A model generated the notes under the pieces. That model was not told where the DNA came from, searched no databases, and saw nothing but the letters and a program-made list of their open reading frames with translations. A DNA stretch of 18,869 nt, from assembly GCA_036276255.1 (NCBI GenBank), contig DASUPK010000006.1, positions 1 through 18,869 on the forward strand, read 5' to 3'. Origin of the DNA: DASUPK01 sp036276255. GTDB lineage: Bacteria; Actinomycetota; Thermoleophilia; Solirubrobacterales; 70-9. The position numbers and the translations under genes are program-made. This document shows, in pieces, positions 13,110 through 18,869 of the stretch. How positions within the stretch are numbered: the first letter of the stretch is position 1; each line of letters starts with the position of its first letter.

Positions 13110-14447
13110 TCAGATCCGGGCGCCGATCCGGTCGGGATCGATCACCGGATCGGGGTAGGGCAGCTCGCGACGCAGGCCTGGGTCAAGACGCCACGGCTCG
13201 TGGATCGCCCTGCCCTCGATCCGGGCGAGCTCGGGGACGTGTCGTCGCACATAGGAGCCCTCCGGGTCGAAGCGCCGGGCCTGGCGAAGCGGGTTGAGCA
13301 CCCGGTTCGGACGGGTGTCGTTTCCCGTCCCCGCGACCCATTGCCAGTTGCCGACGTTGTTGGCGAGGTCGGCGTCGACGAGGAGCCGCTCGAAGTGGGC
13401 GGCCCCCTCCCGCCAGTCGAGCCCCAGCGTCTTGGTCAGGAAGGACCCCACGATCAGGCGGGCTCGGTTCGGCATGAAGCCCTCGGCCTCGAGCTGGCGC
13501 ATCCCGGCGTCGACTATCGGGACCCCGGTCCGCCCGCTGCGCCAGGCCTCCAGCAGTTCCGGGTCATCTCGCCAGCGGCGCCGCCCTCGCCGGTAGTCCC
13601 GCCGTGGCAGATCCGGCCGGGCCGCGAGCACCTGATGGTGGAAGTCCCGCCAGCAGAGCTGGCGAAGGAACGACTCGCCACCGGGTCGCCCGCTCACGCG
13701 GGCGAAGAGCTCGCCGGGCGCGAGGCAGCCCAGGTGCAGATACGGACTGAGCCGCGAGCCCGGAGGGGGTTCGAGGGCCTCGTCGCGCGCGTACTCCGAG
13801 AGGCCGCCTCCGCGCAGCCAGCTCTCGACCCGGCGGCGCCCGGCGCTCTCACCGCCGGCCGGCAGGCCGGACGCGGGCTTCGACGCGGCGAGACGGTGGT
13901 GCGCCGGGATCCTGCCCACCGGCAGGCCGGTCGGCATCCGCAGGACGCGCGGGGCGGCGAGCACCCGCGGATGCGCCCGCGACCGCCACGCGCGCCAGTA
14001 CGGGGTGAAGACGCGGTAGTGGTCGCCGCCGGCGGGTACGAGCTCGCCGGGTGGAACGACCGTTACCCCCGAGAACGCTCGCAGCGCGATCCCGGCTTCG
14101 CCACAGGCTCGCTCGAGCCGCGCCTGCCGCCGGTGCGCGTAGCTGCTGACATCCTCCGCGACGTGGATCGAGTCGGCTCCGGCGCGGCGAGCCACCTCGA
14201 GGGCCGCGTCGGTGGGGTCTCCTCGCCGGATCAGCAATCGAGCGCCGCGGTCCCGGAGGGAGCGGTCGAGATCGTGAAGGGAATCGAGCAGGAAGGCGAT
14301 CCGGTTCGGGGTTCCGCTTCGGCCCGAGAGAAGGTCCTCGTCGAGGACGAAGAGCGGGACGACGTCCCCGCGCCTCGCGGCCGCGGCCAGCGCCGGGTTG
14401 TCGCGAACGCGCAGATCCCGGGTGAAGAGAACGAGGGTGATGGGCAT
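13110..14447 (-). CDS. phrB: Deoxyribodipyrimidine photolyase (cryptochrome/photolyase family)
   Basis: 445 residues from ATG 14447. The N-terminal antenna-binding Rossmann domain starts PITLVLFTRDLRVRDNPAL. The C-terminal FAD-binding domain has SRLSPYLHLGCLAPGELF, FLRQLCWRDFHHQ, WRSGRTGVPIVDAGMRQL (from about 302), MPNRARLIVGSFLTK, DWREG and ANNVGNWQWVAGTG (about 362-375), all matching class I photolyases. It repairs UV pyrimidine dimers using blue light. The loop after the last motif (GNDTRPNRVLNP) differs from the usual YFRIFNP. The ATG at 14447 begins exactly at the known family N-terminus; the open frame back to 14513 is antisense to the epimerase gene. It ends eight bases from carH, convergent. 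Linkage to carH is typical of light-inducible clusters. Confidence 0.93.
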   Translation of the reverse strand: MPITLVLFTRDLRVRDNPALAAAARRGDVVPLFVLDEDLLSGRSGTPNRIAFLLDSLHDLDRSLRDRGARLLIRRGDPTDAALEVARRAGADSIHVAEDVSSYAHRRQARLERACGEAGIALRAFSGVTVVPPGELVPAGGDHYRVFTPYWRAWRSRAHPRVLAAPRVLRMPTGLPVGRIPAHHRLAASKPASGLPAGGESAGRRRVESWLRGGGLSEYARDEALEPPPGSRLSPYLHLGCLAPGELFARVSGRPGGESFLRQLCWRDFHHQVLAARPDLPRRDYRRGRRRWRDDPELLEAWRSGRTGVPIVDAGMRQLEAEGFMPNRARLIVGSFLTKTLGLDWREGAAHFERLLVDADLANNVGNWQWVAGTGNDTRPNRVLNPLRQARRFDPEGSYVRRHVPELARIEGRAIHEPWRLDPGLRRELPYPDPVIDPDRIGARI

Positions 14448-15984
14448 GGCAGGCGAGGCTAGTCGTCCCGGCGAGGGGCGGACCGCTCTGGTCACCGGCG
14501 CCACCGGCTTCATCGGGCGGAGGTTGGCGATTGCGCTCGCCGAGCGTGGTTGGCGGGTCCGCTGCCTCGTCCGCGACGCCGCCCGCGCCCGCGACCTGGC
14601 TGATCGTGGCTTCGAGATCCGGGAGGGGGACGTCCTCGATCCCGCGTCGCTGAAGGGCGTGGGTGAAGGGGTGGATGTGGCCTACTACCTCGTCCACGCA
14701 ATGGGCCGGGGAGGAAGCGGCGACTTCGAGGAGCGCGAGCGCAGCTCCGCCCGGAACTTCGGCGAGATGGCAAGGCGGGAGGGGATCGAGCGAACGGTCT
14801 ATCTCGGCGGGCTCGGGGACGAGCCCCGCTCCAAGCACCTGCGCAGCCGCCGGCGGACCGCGGAGCTTCTCGCGGAGCACGGGCCGCCCCTCATCTACTT
14901 CCGGGCCGGGATGGTGGTCGGCGCCGGCAGCGAGTCCTATCGGACGCTCCGCTACCTGGTGCAGCGCCTGCCGGCGATGATCGCGCCGGCCTGGCTCAAG
15001 ACCCCGACTCAGCCGATCGCCGTGCATGAGGTCATCGAGTACCTCGTCGAAGCCCCGGACGTCGTCGAGGAGGGCGGCGCCGAGATCCAGATCGGAGGGC
15101 CGGACGTCCTCTCCTACGGGGACATGCTGGACCGGATGGCGGAGGCTCTCGGCATCAGGCCGCGTCACAGGGTTCCGGTTCCCCTGCTCACGCCCTGGTT
15201 GTCATCGCTTTGGATCGGGCTGGTCACGCCGGTGGACGCCGGAGTCGCCCGGCCCCTCGTCGAGGGACTCTCCACCCCCACCGTCGTCACCGATCCGGCC
15301 GCGATGGCCGCCTTCGACATCGTGCCCACCGGGATCAACGAGGCCCTCCGGCTCGCGCTCGCGGAGGACCCTGAGGTGGAGCCGGTCCACCGGGTCGGCG
15401 TCCGCCTGCTTCCGGAGGACCGCTACCGCGTCCCGTCGACCGGGCCCGTGGAGAGCACCAACAAGGCCGAGCTCCTGATGCCGGCACCCTCGGGCGCCGT
15501 GCCCGGGCCTCCGGAGATCGAGGATCTCGGCCGCGGCTATTGGGAATTCGTCGCGAGGCGGTCGCTGGGGGTGTTCCGTGCGACGGAGGACGAGGAGGGC
15601 AGGGTCCGACTCCTCCTCAGGGGCACGCCTCTCGAGCTGCTGCGCTTCGGTCCTCCCCGGTACGAGTCGCGGGAGGGGGGCGCCTCTGTCACCTGGCCCA
15701 TCGCAGGAGGTGCCCTGGTGCTCCCGGAGGGTCACGGGCGTGGGTTTCTGCGCTTCACGCTGACGCGCGCCGAGGGCGATGCGGACACCACCACGCTCCA
15801 CGCCGCCATGGAGGTGAGGGGCTTCTATCCGCTGCTGCGAGGGAGGGGGTCAGTGGCGGCGCTCGGCGCCCTCTTCTACTCGCTCACCCAGCGGGTCGTC
15901 CATCGCGCCATGACCCGCGCCTACCTCCGCTCGCTCGGGACGGCGATGGCGCCGCGCCCGCGTCGCGTCCAGGGGACCGGATAG
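14446..15984 (+). CDS. NAD(P)-binding epimerase-like SDR with C-terminal DUF2867-type domain
   Basis: 512 residues. An N-terminal extended-SDR Rossmann fold has TALVTGATGFIGRRLAIAL near residue 13 and AYYLVHAMG, RTVYLGGLGD and LIYFRAGMVVGAGSE further on, typical of the NAD(P)H-binding (NmrA-like/epimerase) subgroup. The C-terminal 170 residues (from GYWEFVARRSLGVFRA) look like the START-like DUF2867 domain that is often fused to it. Substrate unknown. ATG 14446 is preferred because GAGGG lies eight bases upstream; ATG 14440 is the alternative. The start codon shares the tetranucleotide CATG with the photolyase start on the other strand. Whether it belongs to the light regulon is inference. 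Confidence 0.85.
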   Translation: MAGEASRPGEGRTALVTGATGFIGRRLAIALAERGWRVRCLVRDAARARDLADRGFEIREGDVLDPASLKGVGEGVDVAYYLVHAMGRGGSGDFEERERSSARNFGEMARREGIERTVYLGGLGDEPRSKHLRSRRRTAELLAEHGPPLIYFRAGMVVGAGSESYRTLRYLVQRLPAMIAPAWLKTPTQPIAVHEVIEYLVEAPDVVEEGGAEIQIGGPDVLSYGDMLDRMAEALGIRPRHRVPVPLLTPWLSSLWIGLVTPVDAGVARPLVEGLSTPTVVTDPAAMAAFDIVPTGINEALRLALAEDPEVEPVHRVGVRLLPEDRYRVPSTGPVESTNKAELLMPAPSGAVPGPPEIEDLGRGYWEFVARRSLGVFRATEDEEGRVRLLLRGTPLELLRFGPPRYESREGGASVTWPIAGGALVLPEGHGRGFLRFTLTRAEGDADTTTLHAAMEVRGFYPLLRGRGSVAALGALFYSLTQRVVHRAMTRAYLRSLGTAMAPRPRRVQGTG

Positions 15985-15994
15985 CGTCGTGACC

Positions 15995-16372
15995 ATGAAT
16001 TTACGAACCGCAATGATCCTGGCCGGTGTGGCGCTCGTTGTCGGCGTCGTCGGCCTCGTGATCGCAATCAGCGCCAAGAACGGCAACACGAGCGACGAGC
16101 ACATCTCGGAGGTCGCGCAGCAGCAGCTGGAGCAGCAGCTGGGAACCACGGCCTCCCAGGTCCAGGGTCAGGTCAAGGCCCAGGGCGCCAAGGCGGCCGA
16201 GACGGCCAGCAACACCGACAAGCAGCTGCGCTCGCTGCAGACGTCGGTGAACGCGATTCAGAACAGCGTCAACTCGCTGAACACGAAGACTGCGACGCAA
16301 GCGACTGACATCAAGAACCTGCAGAACCAGGTCAACAAGCTCGATACCAGGGTGGGCAACCTCGGCGGCTAG
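15995..16372 (+). CDS. Membrane-anchored coiled-coil protein of unknown function
   Basis: 125 residues from ATG 15995 (GTG at 15989 also possible). One N-terminal membrane helix (about 6-26, AMILAGVALVVGVVGLVIAI) is followed by an extracytoplasmic or cytoplasmic region very rich in Gln, Asn, Ser, Thr and Ala with heptad-like spacing of Leu/Val/Ile (LRSLQTSVNAIQNSVNSL, then LQNQVNKLDTRVGNLGG), indicating a long coiled coil with two similar halves. It starts ten bases after the epimerase stop, so it may share its transcript, and a strong hairpin follows. No family is recognised; it could be a structural or envelope-associated protein. Confidence 0.75.
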   Translation: MNLRTAMILAGVALVVGVVGLVIAISAKNGNTSDEHISEVAQQQLEQQLGTTASQVQGQVKAQGAKAAETASNTDKQLRSLQTSVNAIQNSVNSLNTKTATQATDIKNLQNQVNKLDTRVGNLGG

Positions 16373-16403
16373 CCGGGGTCGCTCTTCTCAATCCCCAGAT
16401 GCA

Positions 16404-16435
16404 CGAAGGGCCGCCTCCTGGGAGGCGGCCCTTCG
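16404..16435 (+). terminator. Strong hairpin terminator
   Basis: A perfect 15-base inverted repeat, arms 16404-16418 and 16421-16435 (CGAAGGGCCGCCTCC and its complement), 31 bases after the coiled-coil protein stop, followed by CATTT. The U-tract is weak, as is common in GC-rich actinobacteria. The hairpin is symmetric and could act on both strands. Confidence 0.8.
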
Positions 16436-16585
16436 CATTTGACGCGGTGATGAGCGGGCTTGGGATTCGCGGTGGGGCGGGACGTCTCCCACCTCCCTTC
16501 GCTCGCCGGTGCCCGGGTTGGATTCCGCCGGACGGCCGCGTGCCGTCCTGACGGCCCCTTGGGCCCTACTTACTAGCGCCCAGGC

Positions 16586-16630
16586 CTAGCGGCCCTGCAC
16601 CTCCAGAGTCCCGTCAAGCATCGAATTCAA
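16586..16630 (-). CDS. Possible 14-residue leader-like small ORF
   Basis: On the minus strand AGAAAGGAGGTGG (16650-16638), nearly full complementarity to the 16S rRNA tail, is followed by TTG at 16630 (ten bases after AAGGAGG) and an in-frame ATG at 16621, then a TAG at 16588-16586. The peptide would be MNSMLDGTLEVQGR. No homology is recognised and no larger gene follows on this strand, so it may be a chance match. The ribosome-binding-like sequence is the only support. Confidence 0.2.
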   Translation of the reverse strand: MNSMLDGTLEVQGR

Positions 16631-16704
16631 GTTAGGACCACCTCCTTTCTCTGGTCCCAGTATTGAAGCAGGCGCTCCGGCCGTGGTTAGAGTTTCGGGT
16701 CCTT

Positions 16705-17184
16705 ATGTTCCGCGCCAAGAGACTTGTGCTGGTCCTCCCCGCGATCGTGATCCTTGCTCTTGACGCTTCAGGATGCGGAGGCGGGGGGAAGCAACCGGTC
16801 ACCGCTGCGAAGCTCCAGCAGCAGGCCGACCAGGCGTGTCGCACCGAGCAGCAGAAGTTCAGGCAGATTCAGGCCACCCCGCCGGCGAACGCCTCCGAGG
16901 CCGCAGACCAGACGAAGGCGCTGATCGCGGTCGCCGAGACGGCGAGCTCGACGATCGACGACCTGGAGCCGCCCGCCGAGCTACAGGGGAAGCTCGACGC
17001 CTACCTGAGCTCTCGCGGGAGGGCGATCGACGAGATGAAGAAGGGGCAGGACGCGGCCGACAACCAGGACTCCCGTTCATATGGGGCTGCCCAGGCAGCG
17101 GCCGTGAAGAGCGGGCCGGAGCGAAGCAAGCTGGCCAAGTCGCTCGGCCTCAAGGTATGCGGCTCGAACGCGAACGCCGTCTGA
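16705..17184 (+). CDS. Putative lipoprotein of unknown function
   Basis: 159 residues. A basic start (MFRAKR), a hydrophobic core (LVLVLPAIVILAL) and a lipobox-like DASGC with Cys24 followed by Gly-rich residues indicate export and lipid attachment, although -3 is Ala rather than Leu. The mature part is Ala/Gln/Lys-rich and helical, with Cys45 and Cys152 (LKVCG) probably forming a disulfide. ATG 16705 places the signal peptide at the N-terminus; the open frame back to TTG 16663 would add 14 residues in front of it. A possible promoter lies just upstream. It converges on the next gene, with nine bases between stops. Function unknown. Confidence 0.75.
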   Translation: MFRAKRLVLVLPAIVILALDASGCGGGGKQPVTAAKLQQQADQACRTEQQKFRQIQATPPANASEAADQTKALIAVAETASSTIDDLEPPAELQGKLDAYLSSRGRAIDEMKKGQDAADNQDSRSYGAAQAAAVKSGPERSKLAKSLGLKVCGSNANAV

Positions 17185-17193
17185 GCAGACCGG

Positions 17194-17601
17194 CTAGGAC
17201 TCGGTCTCGGAGAGGTAGGCGAAGCCGAGCGTCATCGCCAGGTTGCTGAGCCCAGCGAACCAGAGCCCGGCGCGGGCGCCGGGCCGGGAGAAAGCCGCCG
17301 AGCGAGACCAGACGATGTCGGTCGCCAGCTCCGTGCCCCGCAGCCAGGACAGCGCCCACCAATCCTTGGGGCGGTTGCGGCGGTAGGCCACCAGGTGAGC
17401 GGCCGCGAAGGTGAGCCAGATCGGCCCGCAGCGGCGAAACAGCTCCTTGGCGTCATCCGAGGGCTCGTGGTGGCCCAGCACCTTCAGGGTCTGGGAGGGA
17501 GCAAGGAGGGCCGACGAGCCCAGCAGGAGGTCGAACGCGATCATGTTCCGGTTGGTCCGGCGGAGCTGCCCGTCGAGGCTCACCCCACGATCCAACCACA
17601 T
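17194..17601 (-). CDS. Small multi-spanning membrane protein of unknown function
   Basis: 135 residues with three to four hydrophobic segments: MIAFDLLLGSSALLAP (about 20-35), IWLTFAAAHLVAY, a possible amphipathic WWALSWLRGTELATDIVW, and GLWFAGLSNLAMTLGFAYL near the C-terminus. An internal basic loop (RRNRPKD) separates them. The start is uncertain: ATG 17601 has no Shine-Dalgarno site, and GTG 17583 is possible. It is divergent from the RpiR-type regulator with about 50 bases between starts. No family is recognised. Confidence 0.65.
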   Translation of the reverse strand: MWLDRGVSLDGQLRRTNRNMIAFDLLLGSSALLAPSQTLKVLGHHEPSDDAKELFRRCGPIWLTFAAAHLVAYRRNRPKDWWALSWLRGTELATDIVWSRSAAFSRPGARAGLWFAGLSNLAMTLGFAYLSETES

Positions 17602-17652
17602 TCGCGCAACAACGGAGAAGGGAAACCCACGCGGGCAGCGAAATCATCGCCC

Positions 17653-18525
17653 GTGGCACGGACCGCGACCAAGACACACTCCGCTCGCAAGAGCCTCTCG
17701 GATTTCATCACCGAGCGCTTTGACGACTTCTCGCGGTCCCAGAAGGACGTCGCCCGCTACATCGTCGACCATCTCGACGAGGCGGCCTTCCAGACGGCCG
17801 AGGAGCTTGCGCGGCGGGCCAACACCTCGTCCTCAACGGTCGTCCGCTTCTCCCAGGCCCTCGGCTTCGACGGTTACCCCGAGCTGCAGCAGGCAGCCAT
17901 CGAGGAGTACCGCCACAAGGTCGCCGAGGGTCAGCCAAACGGGAACGGCGGCGGCAGTGGCGCGGCGGCCCTCTTCAACTTCGACCACTCGGAGTTCGAG
18001 GCTTCGCTCGGAGCTGACTACTCGAACATCGAGGAGACGGCGCGCAGCCTGACCCGCGAGCAGATCGAGGCATCGGTCTCGGCCCTCGCGACCTCGCGTC
18101 GCGTCCTGATCGTCGGAGTGGAGCAGATGGCCTTCTTCGCCAGCTACCTTCGCCACCTGCTGGGGCTGCTCGACGTGCGTGCGGAGATCGTCGCCTCGCC
18201 GAGCCAGGACAACATCCAGAAGCTTTCGCGCATGGACGAGGACACCCTGCTGGTCGTACTGACCGCGGGGCGCGCGCATCCGCTCATCCTGCGGGCCTTG
18301 AAGCTCGCCCGGCATCGCCGCGCGCGGACCATGTCCATCACGGACGCGACGCTGTCCGACGTGGCCGAGCACTCGGAGCTGATGCTCTACTACAGCTCGA
18401 ACGGGCCGTCCTACATCCGCTCCAACGCGGCGCTGATGGGCCTCGTCCAAGCCCTCGCCCACGGGGTGTATTCCCGTGACGAAGCCGCGCATCGCGACCG
18501 GATCCGCGCCTTCAAGCTGAAGTAG
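17653..18525 (+). CDS. RpiR/MurR family transcriptional regulator with degenerate SIS domain
   Basis: 290 residues from GTG 17653. The N-terminal RpiR helix-turn-helix (about 15-80) includes FSRSQKDVARYIVDHLDEAA, TAEELARRANTSSSTVVRFS and LGFDGYPELQ, all typical. A Gly-rich linker near 95-103 leads to a C-terminal SIS fold (about 130-280). In sugar-phosphate-binding SIS domains the first loop carries Gly-x-Gly-x-Ser; here it reads VGVEQMAF (154-161), and the second Ser-rich loop reads VLTAGRAHP (202-210), so key hydroxyl residues are missing. The open frame further upstream overlaps the divergent gene and lacks RpiR-like sequence. It lies 71 bases before pdxS on the same strand. Confidence 0.87.
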   Translation: MARTATKTHSARKSLSDFITERFDDFSRSQKDVARYIVDHLDEAAFQTAEELARRANTSSSTVVRFSQALGFDGYPELQQAAIEEYRHKVAEGQPNGNGGGSGAAALFNFDHSEFEASLGADYSNIEETARSLTREQIEASVSALATSRRVLIVGVEQMAFFASYLRHLLGLLDVRAEIVASPSQDNIQKLSRMDEDTLLVVLTAGRAHPLILRALKLARHRRARTMSITDATLSDVAEHSELMLYYSSNGPSYIRSNAALMGLVQALAHGVYSRDEAAHRDRIRAFKLK

Positions 18526-18584
18526 CGCCCGGCCAAAGGCGCATGGTCACAGGCCCGGGGGGCGAGGCAAACACGCCGCCCTTC

Positions 18585-18590
18585 TACTAT
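18585..18590 (+). promoter_or_regulatory. Probable -10 box of pdxS (leaderless)
   Basis: TACTAT (five of six to TATAAT) ends six bases before the GTG start of pdxS. Transcription would begin at or within a base or so of the start codon, giving a leaderless mRNA. No clear -35 and no ribosome binding site are seen. Confidence 0.45.
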
Positions 18591-18596
18591 GGGGGC

Positions 18597-18869
18597 GTGG
18601 CAGAGCGAGCAACCTTCCGCGTCAAGACCGGTCTCGCCGAGATGCTCAAGGGCGGGGTGATCATGGACGTCACCAATGCCGAGGCGGCGAAGATCGCCGA
18701 GGAGGCGGGAGCGTGCGCCGTGATGGCTCTGGAGCGGGTCCCCGCGGACATCAGGGCCCAGGGCGGAGTGGCTCGGATGTCGAACCCCGCTGTGATCAAG
18801 GAGATCCAGGAGACGGTGACGATCCCGGTGATGGCCAAGGCCCGCATCGGCCACTTCGCCGAGGCGCAG
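18597..18869 (+). CDS. pdxS: Pyridoxal 5'-phosphate synthase subunit PdxS, 5' part
   Basis: The first 91 residues of PdxS (about 290-300 in full), cut by the window end. PdxS condenses ribose 5-phosphate, glyceraldehyde 3-phosphate and ammonia from PdxT into PLP in a ribosome-independent DXP-free pathway. The sequence FRVKTGLAEMLKGGVIMDVT, AVMALERVPADIRAQGGVAR and IPVMAKARIGHFAEAQ is near-invariant in the family. Asp24 (IMDV) and Lys81 (MAKARIG), which bind ribose 5-phosphate in Bacillus PdxS, fall at the same numbers when GTG 18597 is residue 1, which supports this start. Confidence 0.96.
   Translation, partial: MAERATFRVKTGLAEMLKGGVIMDVTNAEAAKIAEEAGACAVMALERVPADIRAQGGVARMSNPAVIKEIQETVTIPVMAKARIGHFAEAQ

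Larger units (their letters stand above)
16373..16704. other. 332-bp non-coding stretch
   Basis: Contains the hairpin terminator near 16404-16435, then two smaller GC-rich hairpins: GGACGG/CCGTCC (16530-16535, 16543-16548) and GGCCC/GGGCC (16553-16557, 16561-16565). Further right is a dyad GGACCA/TGGTCC (16635-16640, 16652-16657) that encloses a sequence which on the minus strand is a very strong Shine-Dalgarno element. A weak plus-strand promoter TTGAAG (16663-16668) - 18 bases - TTAGAG (16687-16692) precedes the lipoprotein. No conserved RNA family is recognised. Confidence 0.5.

Noticed and set aside
12837..14462. Long open frame (541 codons) on the plus strand across the end of carH and all of the photolyase
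   Set aside because: It overlaps two firmly identified genes and has no family-like motifs.
14398..14520. CarH-type 11-bp repeats at the photolyase/epimerase start
   Set aside because: Looked for TGTC or GACA at 11-bp spacing and found none.
13849..15168. 439-codon minus-strand frame across the photolyase-epimerase junction
   Set aside because: Overlaps the N-terminal coding parts of both real genes and resembles no protein family.
16638..16650. CCACCTCCTTTCT resembling the 3' end of 16S rRNA
   Set aside because: The flanking sequence has no similarity to the conserved 16S terminal helix, so this is not an rRNA remnant.
1..18869. CRISPR arrays, tRNA or rRNA genes, insertion sequences, toxin-antitoxin pairs
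   Set aside because: No spaced identical repeats of CRISPR length, no cloverleaf or T-loop signature, no transposase or toxin-like reading frame was found by reading.

Overview
The window is GC-rich, densely packed bacterial DNA with short intergenic gaps, several non-ATG starts and several promoters whose -10 lies almost on the start codon. Gene content (MalT-like LuxR regulator, DUF2252 protein, ECF sigma/YCII pair, DUF1365/FAD oxidoreductase pair, a GAP-like membrane protein behind a ClC) suggests a soil or aquatic actinobacterium, perhaps Thermoleophilia/Solirubrobacterales. That placement is inference. I see no rRNA, tRNA, insertion sequence, phage gene or CRISPR array.

Layout. 1-1447 (minus): a ClC-type chloride transporter followed by the first codons of a small membrane protein. 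1599-5142 (plus): a large ATP-binding LuxR regulator overlapping a DUF2252 kinase-like protein. 5129-6660 (minus): a YCII/DGPF protein and its partner ECF sigma factor (ECF42 type); the sigma gene has no ATG, GTG or TTG start and seems to begin at an AUC codon. 6802-8431: a small membrane protein (plus) converging on glutamate decarboxylase (minus).

8521-15984 is the most interesting part: a probable light-inducible island. A CarH/LitR-type regulator with the full B12-photoreceptor signature (Wx9EH and ExHxxG) is divergent from a four-gene operon: short-chain dehydrogenase, SRPBCC protein, FAD-dependent oxidoreductase and DUF1365 protein. The spacer holds two sets of three 11-bp direct repeats. 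All six lie on one 11-bp register and overlap the promoter elements of both directions. Convergent to carH is a DNA photolyase, whose start codon overlaps that of a divergent NAD(P)-binding epimerase-like gene. By analogy with known LitR/CarH regulons, cobalamin-bound CarH would repress in the dark, and light would release membrane-lipid remodelling and DNA repair. Unlike many relatives, no cyclopropane-fatty-acid synthase gene is present in the cluster.

15995-18869: a membrane-anchored coiled-coil protein with a strong hairpin terminator, a 332-bp non-coding stretch, a lipoprotein, an unidentified membrane protein (minus), a RpiR-type regulator with a degenerate SIS domain, and the 5' part of pdxS (pyridoxal phosphate synthase), which the window end truncates.
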